Positions 46,305 to 54,454 are shown, counted from the stretch's first letter. The stretch is 64,000 nt of DNA from Heyndrickxia vini (GCF_016772275.1 NZ_CP065425.1:3758001-3822000), one strand, 5' to 3'. Notes: generated by a model not told the origin, from the sequence alone. Translations and numbers: made by a program.

Positions 46305-47732
46305 CTATGTATAAATATTGAATAACTCATTATAAGGATTTTTAGTGGAATAAAGATTTTTATCAATAGCATTACATTGGCAATGCTCATTCTCATGTCT
46401 TAACTGTTTACGATAGTTATAATAAAGTAATTCTAAAGAAGGAAAATCTAATTGCTTTAACGAATTTTTAGGGAGTCTTCCCCCTGTTTTCTTATAATAA
46501 TAATAGTTTATGGATTTATAGACCCATTTATCTAAACTCTTTAACTGATTTGTATCTGTAATCACTAAAAAAAATCTCATCCAATTTCTCGATTTTTCAA
46601 GGTTCCCACAGGTTTTACACTTGAAACTCTTATATTCATTACCGAAGTATTTATAACTCATCCTTAATTTTAAAAGCTCTAGTGACTTCTTCTTTTTAAA
46701 GTTTGTAGTTTTTAAAATTTCTTCTATTCTTATTTTAAATTTCTTTATATTACTATCTTTGATACCAATATATTTTTGTGAAATTTTGAATCCAACAAAA
46801 TCTAAACTTCTACTATTAGATAGTGTACATATTTTTGTTTTTTTGGGGTCTGGGTGCAGTACCAGCCCAATATTTTCAAGGAATTCCTTACATTCTCCCT
46901 GAATTTTTGTAATATCCTCAATATTTTTTGCTAATATAACAAAATCATCAGCATACCTTGTATACCTAATATCATATTTAGCTTTTAAAACTGTCATTAT
47001 CCAGAAATCAAATTGATGAAGATATATATTTGCTAGCATTCCGGAAATTATCCCACCTTGCGGAATACCTTCTTTACGCTTTTTTCTAATTACCTTATTT
47101 TTATTCTTACTTTTGTATCCAATATCAATATGAATAAAACGATAAAGAAGCCTTTGAATTTCAGGCATATCTTTAAAGAAAGTCTGAATTTGTTTAAAAA
47201 GCTTATCATGAGGAATAGTATCAAAAAATCCTTTTAAATCAGCATCGAGAGCATAAATATAACGATCATTTAGATCATTGAATACTTTCTGTGCTGCTTT
47301 CTGAGCATTTACATTTTTACGATACGCAAAACTAACATATGGTAATTCAGTGAATTTTTCTTCAGTAAATGGACTTAGATAATCATATAAAATTTTTTGA
47401 ATTATTACATCTCTGATAGTAGCAATTGACAATTTTCTTATTTTTCCTTGCTTTTCAGCATCCTTAATATTCAATAATGGATCTTTTGAAATCTTTACTT
47501 CTCTCAGCGGATAAAAGTAGTAATTTCCTCGTTGTATCCTTTTGAAGATTGTATCAACTTGATGACCAAGAGTTTTTTGAAATAATTTATAATCTATACC
47601 ATCAAGACCTTCTGGGACCTTAATTTGGCATTCATCAGTTAAAGTGTCAGTCTTTTGAGCAACATACAGTTCGAAAGTCTCTTTAATTTTATTCCTAGTT
47701 ACTAATTTTTTAAAAGAATCATCTGTACTCAT
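46305..47732 (-). CDS. Stand-alone group II-like reverse transcriptase
   Basis: A 475-residue reverse transcriptase. Motifs in order: LSIATIRDVIIQKIL (RT1-2), VSFAYRKNVNAQKAA (RT2), YALDADLKGFFDTIPHDKL (RT3, catalytic Asp), GIPQGGIISGMLANIYL (RT4), RYTRYADDFVILA (RT5, YADD), a retained KTKIC and DFVGFKIS (RT6-7). Then a basic thumb-like region with a CKTCGN/CQC cysteine pair. No HNH endonuclease and no intron domain V follows. It is preceded by ~350 nt of structured non-coding sequence and flanked by defence genes, like defence-associated (DRT/UG-type) enzymes. Class assignment is open. Confidence 0.85.
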   Translation of the reverse strand: MSTDDSFKKLVTRNKIKETFELYVAQKTDTLTDECQIKVPEGLDGIDYKLFQKTLGHQVDTIFKRIQRGNYYFYPLREVKISKDPLLNIKDAEKQGKIRKLSIATIRDVIIQKILYDYLSPFTEEKFTELPYVSFAYRKNVNAQKAAQKVFNDLNDRYIYALDADLKGFFDTIPHDKLFKQIQTFFKDMPEIQRLLYRFIHIDIGYKSKNKNKVIRKKRKEGIPQGGIISGMLANIYLHQFDFWIMTVLKAKYDIRYTRYADDFVILAKNIEDITKIQGECKEFLENIGLVLHPDPKKTKICTLSNSRSLDFVGFKISQKYIGIKDSNIKKFKIRIEEILKTTNFKKKKSLELLKLRMSYKYFGNEYKSFKCKTCGNLEKSRNWMRFFLVITDTNQLKSLDKWVYKSINYYYYKKTGGRLPKNSLKQLDFPSLELLYYNYRKQLRHENEHCQCNAIDKNLYSTKNPYNELFNIYT

Positions 47733-47737
47733 TACAG

Positions 47738-48010
47738 CAATTCCTCCCTTATATTGCGGCGGTGGACAAGGAGGAATTGGTTTTCAACCGCCTCCCTAAC
47801 AAAAAATGATAGGTTAAAGTTTAACAGTCCTATATTGTATATAAGACTGCTGGATAAACTGATAAGTCAATTAATAGTTTCATTAATAGATTCATTAGCG
47901 TTATCCTCCATTCAGTTTCAACGTCTATAATTATATTATAAATCATCGAAACGAATGCCCTATACCGATTATCGGGACGCATGTGTACCTAAATACACAC
48001 GCTTTAGGCT
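47738..48010 (-). ncRNA. Structured upstream region of the reverse transcriptase (candidate ncRNA/leader)
   Basis: On the minus strand three strong elements are seen: a hairpin with GCGTGTGTA/TACACATGC arms (47979-48003), an 11-bp hairpin around CAGTCTTATAT (47825-47849), and a segment AATTCCTCC at 47770-47779 complementary to the reverse transcriptase ribosome binding site GGAGGAATT at 47738-47747. A further GGCGGT/ACCGCC stem encloses the anti-ribosome-binding segment. Non-coding RNAs beside defence reverse transcriptases act as templates; here that is a hypothesis. Confidence 0.5.
47830..47895 (-). CDS. Possible 21-residue hydrophobic peptide upstream of the reverse transcriptase
   Basis: ATG 47895 sits 9 nt after GGAGG and encodes MNLLMKLLIDLSVYPAVLYTI before TAG. 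The start signal is good, and the peptide is hydrophobic, like type I toxin or leader peptides. It overlaps the 11-bp hairpin at its end. It could be real, or a chance ORF in a non-coding RNA. Confidence 0.35.
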   Translation of the reverse strand: MNLLMKLLIDLSVYPAVLYTI

Positions 48011-48090
48011 AATACCTACATGTAAAATGTTACCACAAAAACAGAATTTAACATATAGCTTTTAATCTATTTCCTAAAACTAATACTTCA

Positions 48091-48681
48091 TTAAGAATCA
48101 ATCTCGAATCTTGACTTGATATTATATTTGATTAACTTCCAGTGACTTTTTAGTAAGACGGGATGTCTAGGTTTAATGTTATTTAAATCTTCTTTACCAT
48201 CCCAAAAGATATAGATTTTATCTTGGTAATTCCGGAGCATTTCTATAACATTTGAAATTCGCACATTAATATCTCTTCTTGTTACAGCATTTACCTTACT
48301 AAAATCTCTACCCCAAGCAACTATTATAATATTAGAATTATCAAATGCTTCCTTTAGAAACTTATCATTTTCCATCTCATAATCTTGCCTTCTATTTACT
48401 AAGAGTTTTGGATCAGTACTACGGTAAGCAAAAAGATTAACAATTGAATATGAGCCATAAGATTTACCCTCATAGTCCATCATTAAATTGTGAACATTCA
48501 TTATCGTTGTATCAAATTTCAAGTGAGTTGCCTTACTAGGATTTAGCATAATTACTGTAGCCTTCTTTTTATTACTATCCCATTCCCTTGTCAGTAAATA
48601 CCGATACTCGTTATTTTTATCATCTGAGAAAACTGCAGTTGATTTGATATCCTCGGAAACTACTTTTGTAAACGAGCACAT
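48091..48681 (-). CDS. DUF1643 domain protein
   Basis: A 196-residue protein with the DUF1643 (COG4333) pattern: RYLLTREWD, VIMLNPSKATHLKFDTTI (about residues 44-61), SIVNLFAYRSTDPKLL and IVAWGRD. Function is unknown, but DUF1643 genes recur in mobile and defence contexts. It ends the island side that abuts the transposon; its start codon lies inside a transposon-end-like motif, so its 5' control region may have been altered by the insertion. Confidence 0.8.
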   Translation of the reverse strand: MCSFTKVVSEDIKSTAVFSDDKNNEYRYLLTREWDSNKKKATVIMLNPSKATHLKFDTTIMNVHNLMMDYEGKSYGSYSIVNLFAYRSTDPKLLVNRRQDYEMENDKFLKEAFDNSNIIIVAWGRDFSKVNAVTRRDINVRISNVIEMLRNYQDKIYIFWDGKEDLNNIKPRHPVLLKSHWKLIKYNIKSRFEIDS

Positions 48682-48748
48682 TATTCCGGATACACTTTTT
48701 CAAATTACTCCAGTCAATTTACCGAAATAATGTGCGTATTTTTTTACA
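48677..48748. repeat. Inverted end-motif pair at the left edge of the transposon
   Basis: GCACATTATTCCGG at 48677-48690 is nearly the reverse complement of ACCGAAATAATGTGC at 48721-48735. Related motifs (GCACATTCTGTCGGA) lie at the other end near 51825. Repeated transposase-binding motifs at element ends are typical of Tn7/IS21-like systems. Confidence 0.5.
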
Positions 48749-48811
48749 ATGTTTCCGATTGTGCAAAATCTTGTTCGAATTATTTCATCTATATAGATAA
48801 AGAGAAATCCC

Positions 48812-49072
48812 CTAAAAAGGGGAATCTACTGGTATATAATCGTGCTTTTCTATTTTAATCTTATATATTTCATCTATGTGAAGGATAAAGCTAACATCAT
48901 AATCTAAAGTAATAAACCAATCCAAATCCTTTTGTAAATGTGTCCGAAAGTACTTGTTTCGAATACGAAGCTCAAACGAATCGCCCTGACCCATCCAGTA
49001 TGCTTGTTGCCCAATCCAGACTCTCCACTCTTGGTCGCGATGGTCAAATACTAATATCCCCCGTGATATCAT
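48812..49072 (-). CDS. DUF5348 family transposon protein
   Basis: An 86-residue acidic/aromatic protein (RGILVFDHRDQEWRVWIG, then YWMGQGDSFELRI) matching DUF5348 proteins commonly found next to transposon or phage ATPases. Its start overlaps the ATPase stop by 4 nt (ATGA), so translation is coupled. Role unknown. Confidence 0.7.
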   Translation of the reverse strand: MISRGILVFDHRDQEWRVWIGQQAYWMGQGDSFELRIRNKYFRTHLQKDLDWFITLDYDVSFILHIDEIYKIKIEKHDYIPVDSPF

Positions 49073-49869
49073 AAACTGCTGTCCTCTATAGCCAACCTTA
49101 CGATTTCTTCGTCAATTTGTTCCTTCTTTAACTGCGATCCAAACAGTAGACTATTGATTGTGAGTTTGTTGATGACACGTGGCCATCCTTGAGAACGTAA
49201 GGCAATGGCTTCTATTGCTGATTCGGTAAAGATGGGCATCTTCGCCCCAGCTATTTTCATATGATGATCGATGTATTTTGCTACTTCCTCCCTTGATAAT
49301 GGCTGTATTTCAAATTTCGCGATTACTCTTTGAGAAAGCGGACGATGGTGAGTTAAGGTTAATCGCGTCTTTAAATGTGGCAACCCCGCCATAATTAAGA
49401 TAAATGGGTTTATAGAATCCATTTGAAAATTAAATAAAATTGCTATATCCTGTAAAAAAGCATCTTTTGCCATATGCATTTCATCTAATATAAACACGGG
49501 AGTAATTTTTCGTTCTCCTGCCATTCGCTCAATCCCTTGTTGAATTTGCCGAAAAAGATCTACCTTACGAAACTTCGGCTCTTCTCCTAGGCCATAGACT
49601 AATCCTCGATAAAAATCCATTACACCGCCTGTTGAAAGGGGGAAATAGACGACATGATAGAGGGAAGGATTCAATGATTCCTTAAAAGTACGCAAGGTAA
49701 ATGTTTTTCCTGCTCCAGGGTCTCCCGTAATAAGTCCAATTCCTTTTGATTGCTGTAAATACTTTAATGCGCTCAATGCCCCATGATAATCCGATGAAGG
49801 AAAAGCGTCTGAAGGTCGTAAATCCTTTGAAAAAGGAGTTTGGGCTAAGGAATAAAAAGATTTATACAT
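49069..49869 (-). CDS. ExeA/TniB-like AAA ATPase of the transposon
   Basis: A 266-residue AAA+ ATPase. Walker A TGDPGAGKTFTLRTF (about residues 45-59), Walker B VFILDEMHMAK, and a late sensor-like MAGLPHLKTRL and RLSLR-type GWPRVINKLT. ExeA/TniB/IstB-like ATPases choose target DNA and activate a partner DDE transposase. It overlaps the transposase gene by 8 nt. Confidence 0.88.
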   Translation of the reverse strand: MYKSFYSLAQTPFSKDLRPSDAFPSSDYHGALSALKYLQQSKGIGLITGDPGAGKTFTLRTFKESLNPSLYHVVYFPLSTGGVMDFYRGLVYGLGEEPKFRKVDLFRQIQQGIERMAGERKITPVFILDEMHMAKDAFLQDIAILFNFQMDSINPFILIMAGLPHLKTRLTLTHHRPLSQRVIAKFEIQPLSREEVAKYIDHHMKIAGAKMPIFTESAIEAIALRSQGWPRVINKLTINSLLFGSQLKKEQIDEEIVRLAIEDSSL

Positions 49870-51124
49870 GATCTCGTTCCTCCTTCTGTTCTTCTACTTG
49901 AGATACTGAAAAGGGAGAACGGACTCGTTTTACATATGCATTATCCTTCATAGATACAGGCGTGGCTTCTGCTACCTTCTTATCATCTTCAAATATATAG
50001 ACCCCATGTTCATCCAATCGCACATCGATGGAGGATCCTATAAAACGAGAAGGAACTTCGTAAAGGTGCTTATTCAACGTAATGGTCGAATCCGCCTTTA
50101 CCTTTCGTTGTTCCCGTTTCAAGAAGATGGTGTCCAGAATGGATGGATCCTCCAGATAGGTGATATTTTCAAGTTGTGCGTGAAACATTTCATGTGGGGT
50201 TCTTCCTTCTAAGGACGCATGTACCCTTCGATGATAATCTTCTTCTAACCAACGCCAAAACCTTTCATTTAATTCCTCTAGTGAATGAACTGGGTTGGCC
50301 TGCAATAAAGGATAAAACCTTGTTTGAACGGTTTTAAAGAACCTTTCAATTTTCCCTTTGCTTTGAGGATCATACGGTTGTGTGTGAGCCAGAGTGATTC
50401 CAAGCTGAGCACACGCATATTGAAGCGTTTCGGATCGATAGATCTTGCCATTATCCGCATAAATAATGGTTGGTTTTCCTCTTCTGATTAACGCCTCTTT
50501 GGTTACGACTCTTAATCCATCGAATTTCTCGGATGAGAAGAACTCTGCATACGGAACTAGGCGCGAACAGTCATCAATATAAGCAATCAAATAAGTTTTT
50601 TTGCTTTTTCCATTGATCCGAACGTATGGGCCATGGGATAAATCGGCCTGCCATAATACATTTACTTTGTCATGGGCGAACCTTTTTCGTTCCGGGCTTG
50701 CCACGATACTTTTCCCTACAAGATTGTGTTTTTTGAGTAATCGGTTTATAGTAGAGTAAGATATTTGTTTTTTTGTGATCTCTCCTTTCTCCAGAAGTTG
50801 TTCGTAGAAGACACTGACTGGCATATGGAGAGATTTTTTTCGTATTTCAAGAATTTGATCTAGATCATCGGGTGATAGTCTTCTAGAATTCCCTCGATCC
50901 ATCCGTTTTTTCGGCTTTAGTGCTTCAAATCCATTTCGTTGATAATGAAGCAGCCATTCTTTTATTGTTTTTACGGCAATTTTCCGTTCTCCGTAATAAG
51001 GAATAGAATGAATTTTCCCCTCTAATCCTTTCAAATATTCATTTGAATCAATTTGTCCATTAAATAATGGGGCAATGAGCCCATATCGAAATAAAGCTAC
51101 TTGTTCACGTTCTTTTTCATTCAT
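49862..51124 (-). CDS. DDE transposase (Mu/IS481-like integrase core)
   Basis: A 420-residue transposase. N-terminal HTH (AVKTIKEWLLHYQRNGFEAL), then the integrase core with D1 in VLWQADLSHGPY, D2 in IIYADNGKIYRS and E in SKGKIERFFKTVQ, followed by a Mu C-terminal-like beta domain (STITLNKHLYEVP). Intact and probably active. It catalyses strand transfer with the downstream ATPase as partner. Confidence 0.92.
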   Translation of the reverse strand: MNEKEREQVALFRYGLIAPLFNGQIDSNEYLKGLEGKIHSIPYYGERKIAVKTIKEWLLHYQRNGFEALKPKKRMDRGNSRRLSPDDLDQILEIRKKSLHMPVSVFYEQLLEKGEITKKQISYSTINRLLKKHNLVGKSIVASPERKRFAHDKVNVLWQADLSHGPYVRINGKSKKTYLIAYIDDCSRLVPYAEFFSSEKFDGLRVVTKEALIRRGKPTIIYADNGKIYRSETLQYACAQLGITLAHTQPYDPQSKGKIERFFKTVQTRFYPLLQANPVHSLEELNERFWRWLEEDYHRRVHASLEGRTPHEMFHAQLENITYLEDPSILDTIFLKREQRKVKADSTITLNKHLYEVPSRFIGSSIDVRLDEHGVYIFEDDKKVAEATPVSMKDNAYVKRVRSPFSVSQVEEQKEERDHV

Positions 51125-51256
51125 GGAATCTTCCTCCTTTTAATAGAAGGACAACCGGTTATCCATGATTCCATTCTACTTTCTCCGACATTTTATGACG
51201 ATGAAAAAAGTATGTGGGATGAATAATATTTTCATATCTCTCCATTTTTGATAGAA

Positions 51257-51787
51257 TTAATTTGCCATAAGGTATTTTGAAAAATGACCCCAGCTCCTTC
51301 GTAAGAAGGGTGATTCGCCAAAATCAAGGATCATTTTCATATATTTTATGGCTTCCTTTTTTATATCACCTGACATTCCGATCACTCGCCCTAGACTAAC
51401 AAAGAAACTATGGACCCAATTCACATTCTTAAGATAACGATTCAGATGAAACTTTAGTAGCTGACGGCTGCCATTTGATTTTTTCCCCTCCAGATTTTGA
51501 AGAACCCGCCCTAAAATAGTATGTATAGTATGTTGGTAGTACGGAATAAGAAAATCAGGAAGAATCGAAAAATTCGCTTCACAGTGTAAACATTTCATAC
51601 GACAAATTGGGATTCTAATAGAAAACTCCTCCGTAACCGCATACCGCCAGTAATAACCGTTCCGATGTAGATTTCCAGGAGAGGGGCATTTACAGTTTGG
51701 GCACTCTTCAAACAAAGGAAATTCGTTCTTTTTTCCCTTTGCCTCATACTCTATTAATTCAATACCAAAATCATGCGGAATGATCAT
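51257..51787 (-). CDS. DUF6431 zinc-ribbon protein of the transposon
   Basis: A 176-residue protein with CPNCKCPSPGNLHRNGYYWRY and CRMKCLHCEANFSILPDFLIPYYQHT, the DUF6431 signature with two zinc knuckles. These proteins are regularly encoded upstream of such transposases and may read the transposon end or the target. Ribosome binding site GGGAGGAG precedes ATG 51787. Confidence 0.82.
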   Translation of the reverse strand: MIIPHDFGIELIEYEAKGKKNEFPLFEECPNCKCPSPGNLHRNGYYWRYAVTEEFSIRIPICRMKCLHCEANFSILPDFLIPYYQHTIHTILGRVLQNLEGKKSNGSRQLLKFHLNRYLKNVNWVHSFFVSLGRVIGMSGDIKKEAIKYMKMILDFGESPFLRRSWGHFSKYLMAN

Positions 51788-52025
51788 AAAAAAACTCCTC
51801 CCAACTAATATGCAAAAAATTTAGCACATTCTGTCGGAGAAGTATATAGATTAATCTGGAGGAATTTGAAAAAAATATTTGGTTTTTGGAGGAAATAAAG
51901 TGGCTATTTACACTACTTTCATTCTGGAATCACCACCGTTCTAAATTAACTAACTGTATTTCTTTTAAGTCCAATAATAGATTTTAGTCGTTATCTAAAA
52001 CAGTACTAACCTTTAAAAATAGCCC

Positions 52026-52271
52026 CTATAATTTAGTATATTTTCCTCTCTCCATTAGCCAGTTATTACTCCTTTTAACAGCCCACCAGATAGATTTTTG
52101 TATTGCCGTCTTATAATAAGACTGCACCACCTCGTTGTAGAAAGAGGACGATTCAAACAGCTCTACCAATTCCTTATTTGTAAAAACTCTACCCTTTTCA
52201 ACTTTCTTTTCAAAATCAAGTATAAAATTTAACGTTTCTTCATTAAGGTTAAACTTTTCAACCATCACCAA
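52026..52271 (-). CDS. Small hypothetical protein
   Basis: An 81-residue helical protein (FNLNEETLNFILDFEKKVEKG, ending SNNWLMERGKYTKL) starting at TTG 52271, 8 nt after GGAG. Family not recognised; no membrane segment. Lies 57 nt upstream of the membrane-protein gene start on the same strand reading, so possibly cotranscribed. Confidence 0.5.
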   Translation of the reverse strand: MVMVEKFNLNEETLNFILDFEKKVEKGRVFTNKELVELFESSSFYNEVVQSYYKTAIQKSIWWAVKRSNNWLMERGKYTKL

Positions 52272-52327
52272 TGGAATTTCTCCTTTTCAAATTAATAACA
52301 GTACTCGAAGAGATAACTTGTTGCTGC

Positions 52328-52810
52328 TTAACACGGTATTTTATATTTACTAAGCAATTGGAAGAATACTTGGATGCTCAAACGTGCCAATGGTACAGTC
52401 AAAGGCAACATAATAAAAGCATAAATGGTTCCCCAAACTAAGACACCCTCTACATTAACGCCAGTAAAACCACCCGCTGTATAAGTTCTAAGGCTTCCTC
52501 CCCTGACAAGATACTCACCAAATAAAGCCCCAATAGTTCCACTATAGAGGGTTATAAACAATGCTGATATTAGACTCAATAACCAAAGTTTTTTGTTTGA
52601 TACATTTTCTCGTTTTGCAAAGTAAGATCCTAATATTGAAAAGGTTAATACAAAGGGAATAAACGTTGCGTAGTATAACCATCTCTCTCCAAATAAAGAT
52701 GTAAAGCCACCTGCTAATCCTTGTGCAACTACCATAAATATAAATGAAATACAGAACGATAAAATTAAACCGAAAATAATTCCAATTATAATCCCCTTTG
52801 TAATTTTCAT
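52328..52810 (-). CDS. Hypothetical four-helix membrane protein
   Basis: A 160-residue protein with four hydrophobic segments (IIIGIIFGLILSFCISFIF; YYATFIPFVLTFSILGSYF; LWLLSLISALFITLYSG; VLVWGTIYAFIMLPLTVPL). Gly-rich loops between helices 3 and 4. Family not recognised. Ribosome binding site AAGGGGGAA precedes ATG 52810. Confidence 0.65.
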   Translation of the reverse strand: MKITKGIIIGIIFGLILSFCISFIFMVVAQGLAGGFTSLFGERWLYYATFIPFVLTFSILGSYFAKRENVSNKKLWLLSLISALFITLYSGTIGALFGEYLVRGGSLRTYTAGGFTGVNVEGVLVWGTIYAFIMLPLTVPLARLSIQVFFQLLSKYKIPC

Positions 52811-52991
52811 TACGATGGTTCCCCCTTAATATATGAAATTGATTTTCAACCTAACTTATTATAAATATTCCTTTTATTTTAACAGAAATATCCAAATAAT
52901 TTTACAATTTTTTCTTGTAGAATCATTCACACAAGTAAAATTAGTTATCCACCAATAAAATGGTAAAAATAGGGGTATTCCTAATGAACCT

Positions 52992-53021
52992 AAAAAACCG
53001 TCTAAATTGAAGACGGTTTTT
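52992..53021 (-). terminator. Terminator downstream of the 53028-53204 gene
   Basis: AAAACCGTCT and AGACGGTTTT form a stem with T-runs on both sides. It ends the recombinase-side transcript. Confidence 0.85.
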
Positions 53022-53027
53022 AATTCA

Positions 53028-53204
53028 TTATTGGTATCCATTCTGAAGAATTTCCGTAGCTATTCTAATTCGCCTGTATTCTTCTAAGAAGCAGTTCAAC
53101 TCGTTTAACAATTTTTCTTCAAATTGTTGTAGCATCCTTTTATCATTTACTCTTACATAGCCTAATCCTTTTTTCGATACAATGTCATTCGTGTGTTTTC
53201 TCAA
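53028..53204 (-). CDS. Small hypothetical protein next to the recombinase
   Basis: About 58 residues from TTG 53204 (RKHTNDIVSKKG), behind GAGAGGTG. Charged helical protein (MLQQFEEKLLNELNCFLEEYRRIRI). 46 nt after the recombinase stop, same strand, ending in a terminator; possibly a recombination accessory factor, but nothing proves it. Confidence 0.5.
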   Translation of the reverse strand: MRKHTNDIVSKKGLGYVRVNDKRMLQQFEEKLLNELNCFLEEYRRIRIATEILQNGYQ

Positions 53205-53250
53205 GCTTATAACACCTCTCAAATATTTTTATTAATTGCAGATGACTACT

Positions 53251-54084
53251 TCAACACCGTTTACGAAGAAAGTCTAATACTTTAGCTAAATCCTCATTAT
53301 TTCTGCTAATACGGTTATAATCCTTTATTACCATCTTTCCAATCATTCCAGCTTCAATGTCTTTTTTCATTTTCTGAAACGAACCTCTTTTAAAAGGATC
53401 AGATATACCTGAGCATGAATCGTCAATATAAAATTCATCAATATTACCAAGTTTACTCTTTAGTATTTGACCAATTGGTTGATAATCTTCTTTACTTCCA
53501 ACATTTGTTCTATGGTAAAATACAATTTTCTTATTGCTAGTCATATTATTTTCCTCCAGTTTAATCTTTTTATCTGTCTTCATTGATAAAATCCTTTGAA
53601 CTCTGCTGAAAAGTTCTGGTGTCACAATTGATGGTACACTTATTTTTTTCCATTCACTTTGAGGATTTTTAATGATTTGAGATTTGCCGTCTTCTAAATA
53701 CCGAGTTGTTGTCTTGTTAAAATATAGTTTTCCAATATAAATAGGAGATTTTGCTATTAATCTGATATTACTCGGATTCCAAGGCCTATTCTTATAAGAA
53801 TATCCATGACTATTAAGCAAGTTAGAAACACTCTTATAAGATTTCTCTGCAGCTAAATATTGAAATACTTTTTCTACAACTTTAGCTTCTTGTACATCGA
53901 TTTGTAGTTTTCCATATGAGGAACGGTAACCAAAAGGTACTCTGCTAATAATAACCTGCCCTTGTTCTCTTGCTCTTTTTAATCCTAATGCTATCCTCGC
54001 AGCTTTATACTTTCTTTCTTCTTCTAAAAAGTACTGATATAAGTTTTCATTGTTTCCTTGCTCTAAACTGTCCCTTTTTGACAT
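53251..54084 (-). CDS. Serine recombinase with domains in permuted order
   Basis: About 277 residues from ATG 54084. First comes the large-serine-recombinase DNA-binding Recombinase domain (RIALGLKRAREQGQVI, VPFGYRSSYGKLQ, PWNPSNIRLIAKSPIYIGK; about residues 28-165). Then the catalytic Resolvase domain (about 187-277: IVFYHRTN, IDEFYIDDSCSGISD, SFQKMKKDIEAG, VIKDYNRISRN). Normal proteins have the reverse order. The usual catalytic Ser of YxRVS is Asn here (YHRTN), and helix E is not present at the C-terminus. It may be an inactive or regulatory form, or a real permutant. Confidence 0.75.
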   Translation of the reverse strand: MSKRDSLEQGNNENLYQYFLEEERKYKAARIALGLKRAREQGQVIISRVPFGYRSSYGKLQIDVQEAKVVEKVFQYLAAEKSYKSVSNLLNSHGYSYKNRPWNPSNIRLIAKSPIYIGKLYFNKTTTRYLEDGKSQIIKNPQSEWKKISVPSIVTPELFSRVQRILSMKTDKKIKLEENNMTSNKKIVFYHRTNVGSKEDYQPIGQILKSKLGNIDEFYIDDSCSGISDPFKRGSFQKMKKDIEAGMIGKMVIKDYNRISRNNEDLAKVLDFLRKRC

Positions 54085-54124
54085 ATAAATCACTCTCTTT
54101 TCTATATTTTTGCTTAAATACGAC

Positions 54125-54190
54125 AAAAAACCCCAACGAATAAACCTACGAATTAATAAATGTCGTAAATTTATTTGTTGGGGTTTTCCC
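54125..54190 (-). promoter_or_regulatory. Terminator-like leader of the recombinase gene
   Basis: On the minus strand GGGAAAACCCCAACAAATAAA pairs with TTTATTCGTTGGGGTTTTTT (16-bp stem 54129-54144 with 54170-54185, one mismatch), ending in a T-run 40 nt before the ATG. It has the same design as the leaders at 60557 and 62191. Confidence 0.7.
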
Positions 54191-54259
54191 TTGTTCGTTT
54201 ATTAAGTTGTAAAAATAATAACACCTACATTAGCATTTTGCAATAGCTAATTTATAGTT

Positions 54260-54454
54260 TTATTGAATTTTAAAAATTAGGGTTTTAATCGCTCTTCCTC
54301 TATTTCTAAGAGGAACAATTTTCTTAAATCGTATTCCTTTCTCCCTTAAAACATCTTCAAGATAAAATTGAGCATCACAATCTGTTAATGGTACTTTAAC
54401 TTCGCCTTTCTTGATTATCTCTTCTATCAGGCTATCATATAAAGAAACTGACAT
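54260..54454 (-). CDS. Small hypothetical protein
   Basis: A 64-residue basic protein (LIEEIIKKGEVKVPLTDCDAQFYLEDVL, then GRAIKTLIFKIQ). Family not recognised. The ATG lacks a strong ribosome binding site (a weak GTAGGTGAA lies upstream), so it could be a chance frame. The gap 54455-54736 shows no supported gene. Confidence 0.4.
   Translation of the reverse strand: MSVSLYDSLIEEIIKKGEVKVPLTDCDAQFYLEDVLREKGIRFKKIVPLRNRGRAIKTLIFKIQ

Larger units (their letters stand above)
48721..51838 (-). mobile_element. Four-gene transposon (DDE transposase, AAA ATPase, DUF5348, DUF6431)
   Basis: About 3.1 kb. Candidate ends: ACCGAAATAATGTGC followed by GTATTTTTTT at the left and, inverted, TCCGACAGAATGTGC followed by TAAATTTTTT at the right. 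Genes overlap by a few bases in the order DUF6431, transposase, ATPase, DUF5348 on the minus strand. It resembles the Mu/Tn7-type arrangement in which an ATPase regulates a DDE transposase. Exact ends and target duplication are not resolved. Confidence 0.6.

Noticed and set aside
46305-47732. Mobile group II intron
   Set aside because: The protein motifs fit, but I found no domain V hairpin (GAGCCG...CGGTTC type) downstream, no exon-like interruption of a host gene and no endonuclease domain; a terminator follows directly.
47733-48090. Classical retron msr-msd
   Set aside because: The enzyme has group II-like PQGG and no retron-type VTG/NAXXH motifs that I can see, and I could not identify matching a1/a2 ends or a clear branching G. 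Kept only as a general structured RNA.
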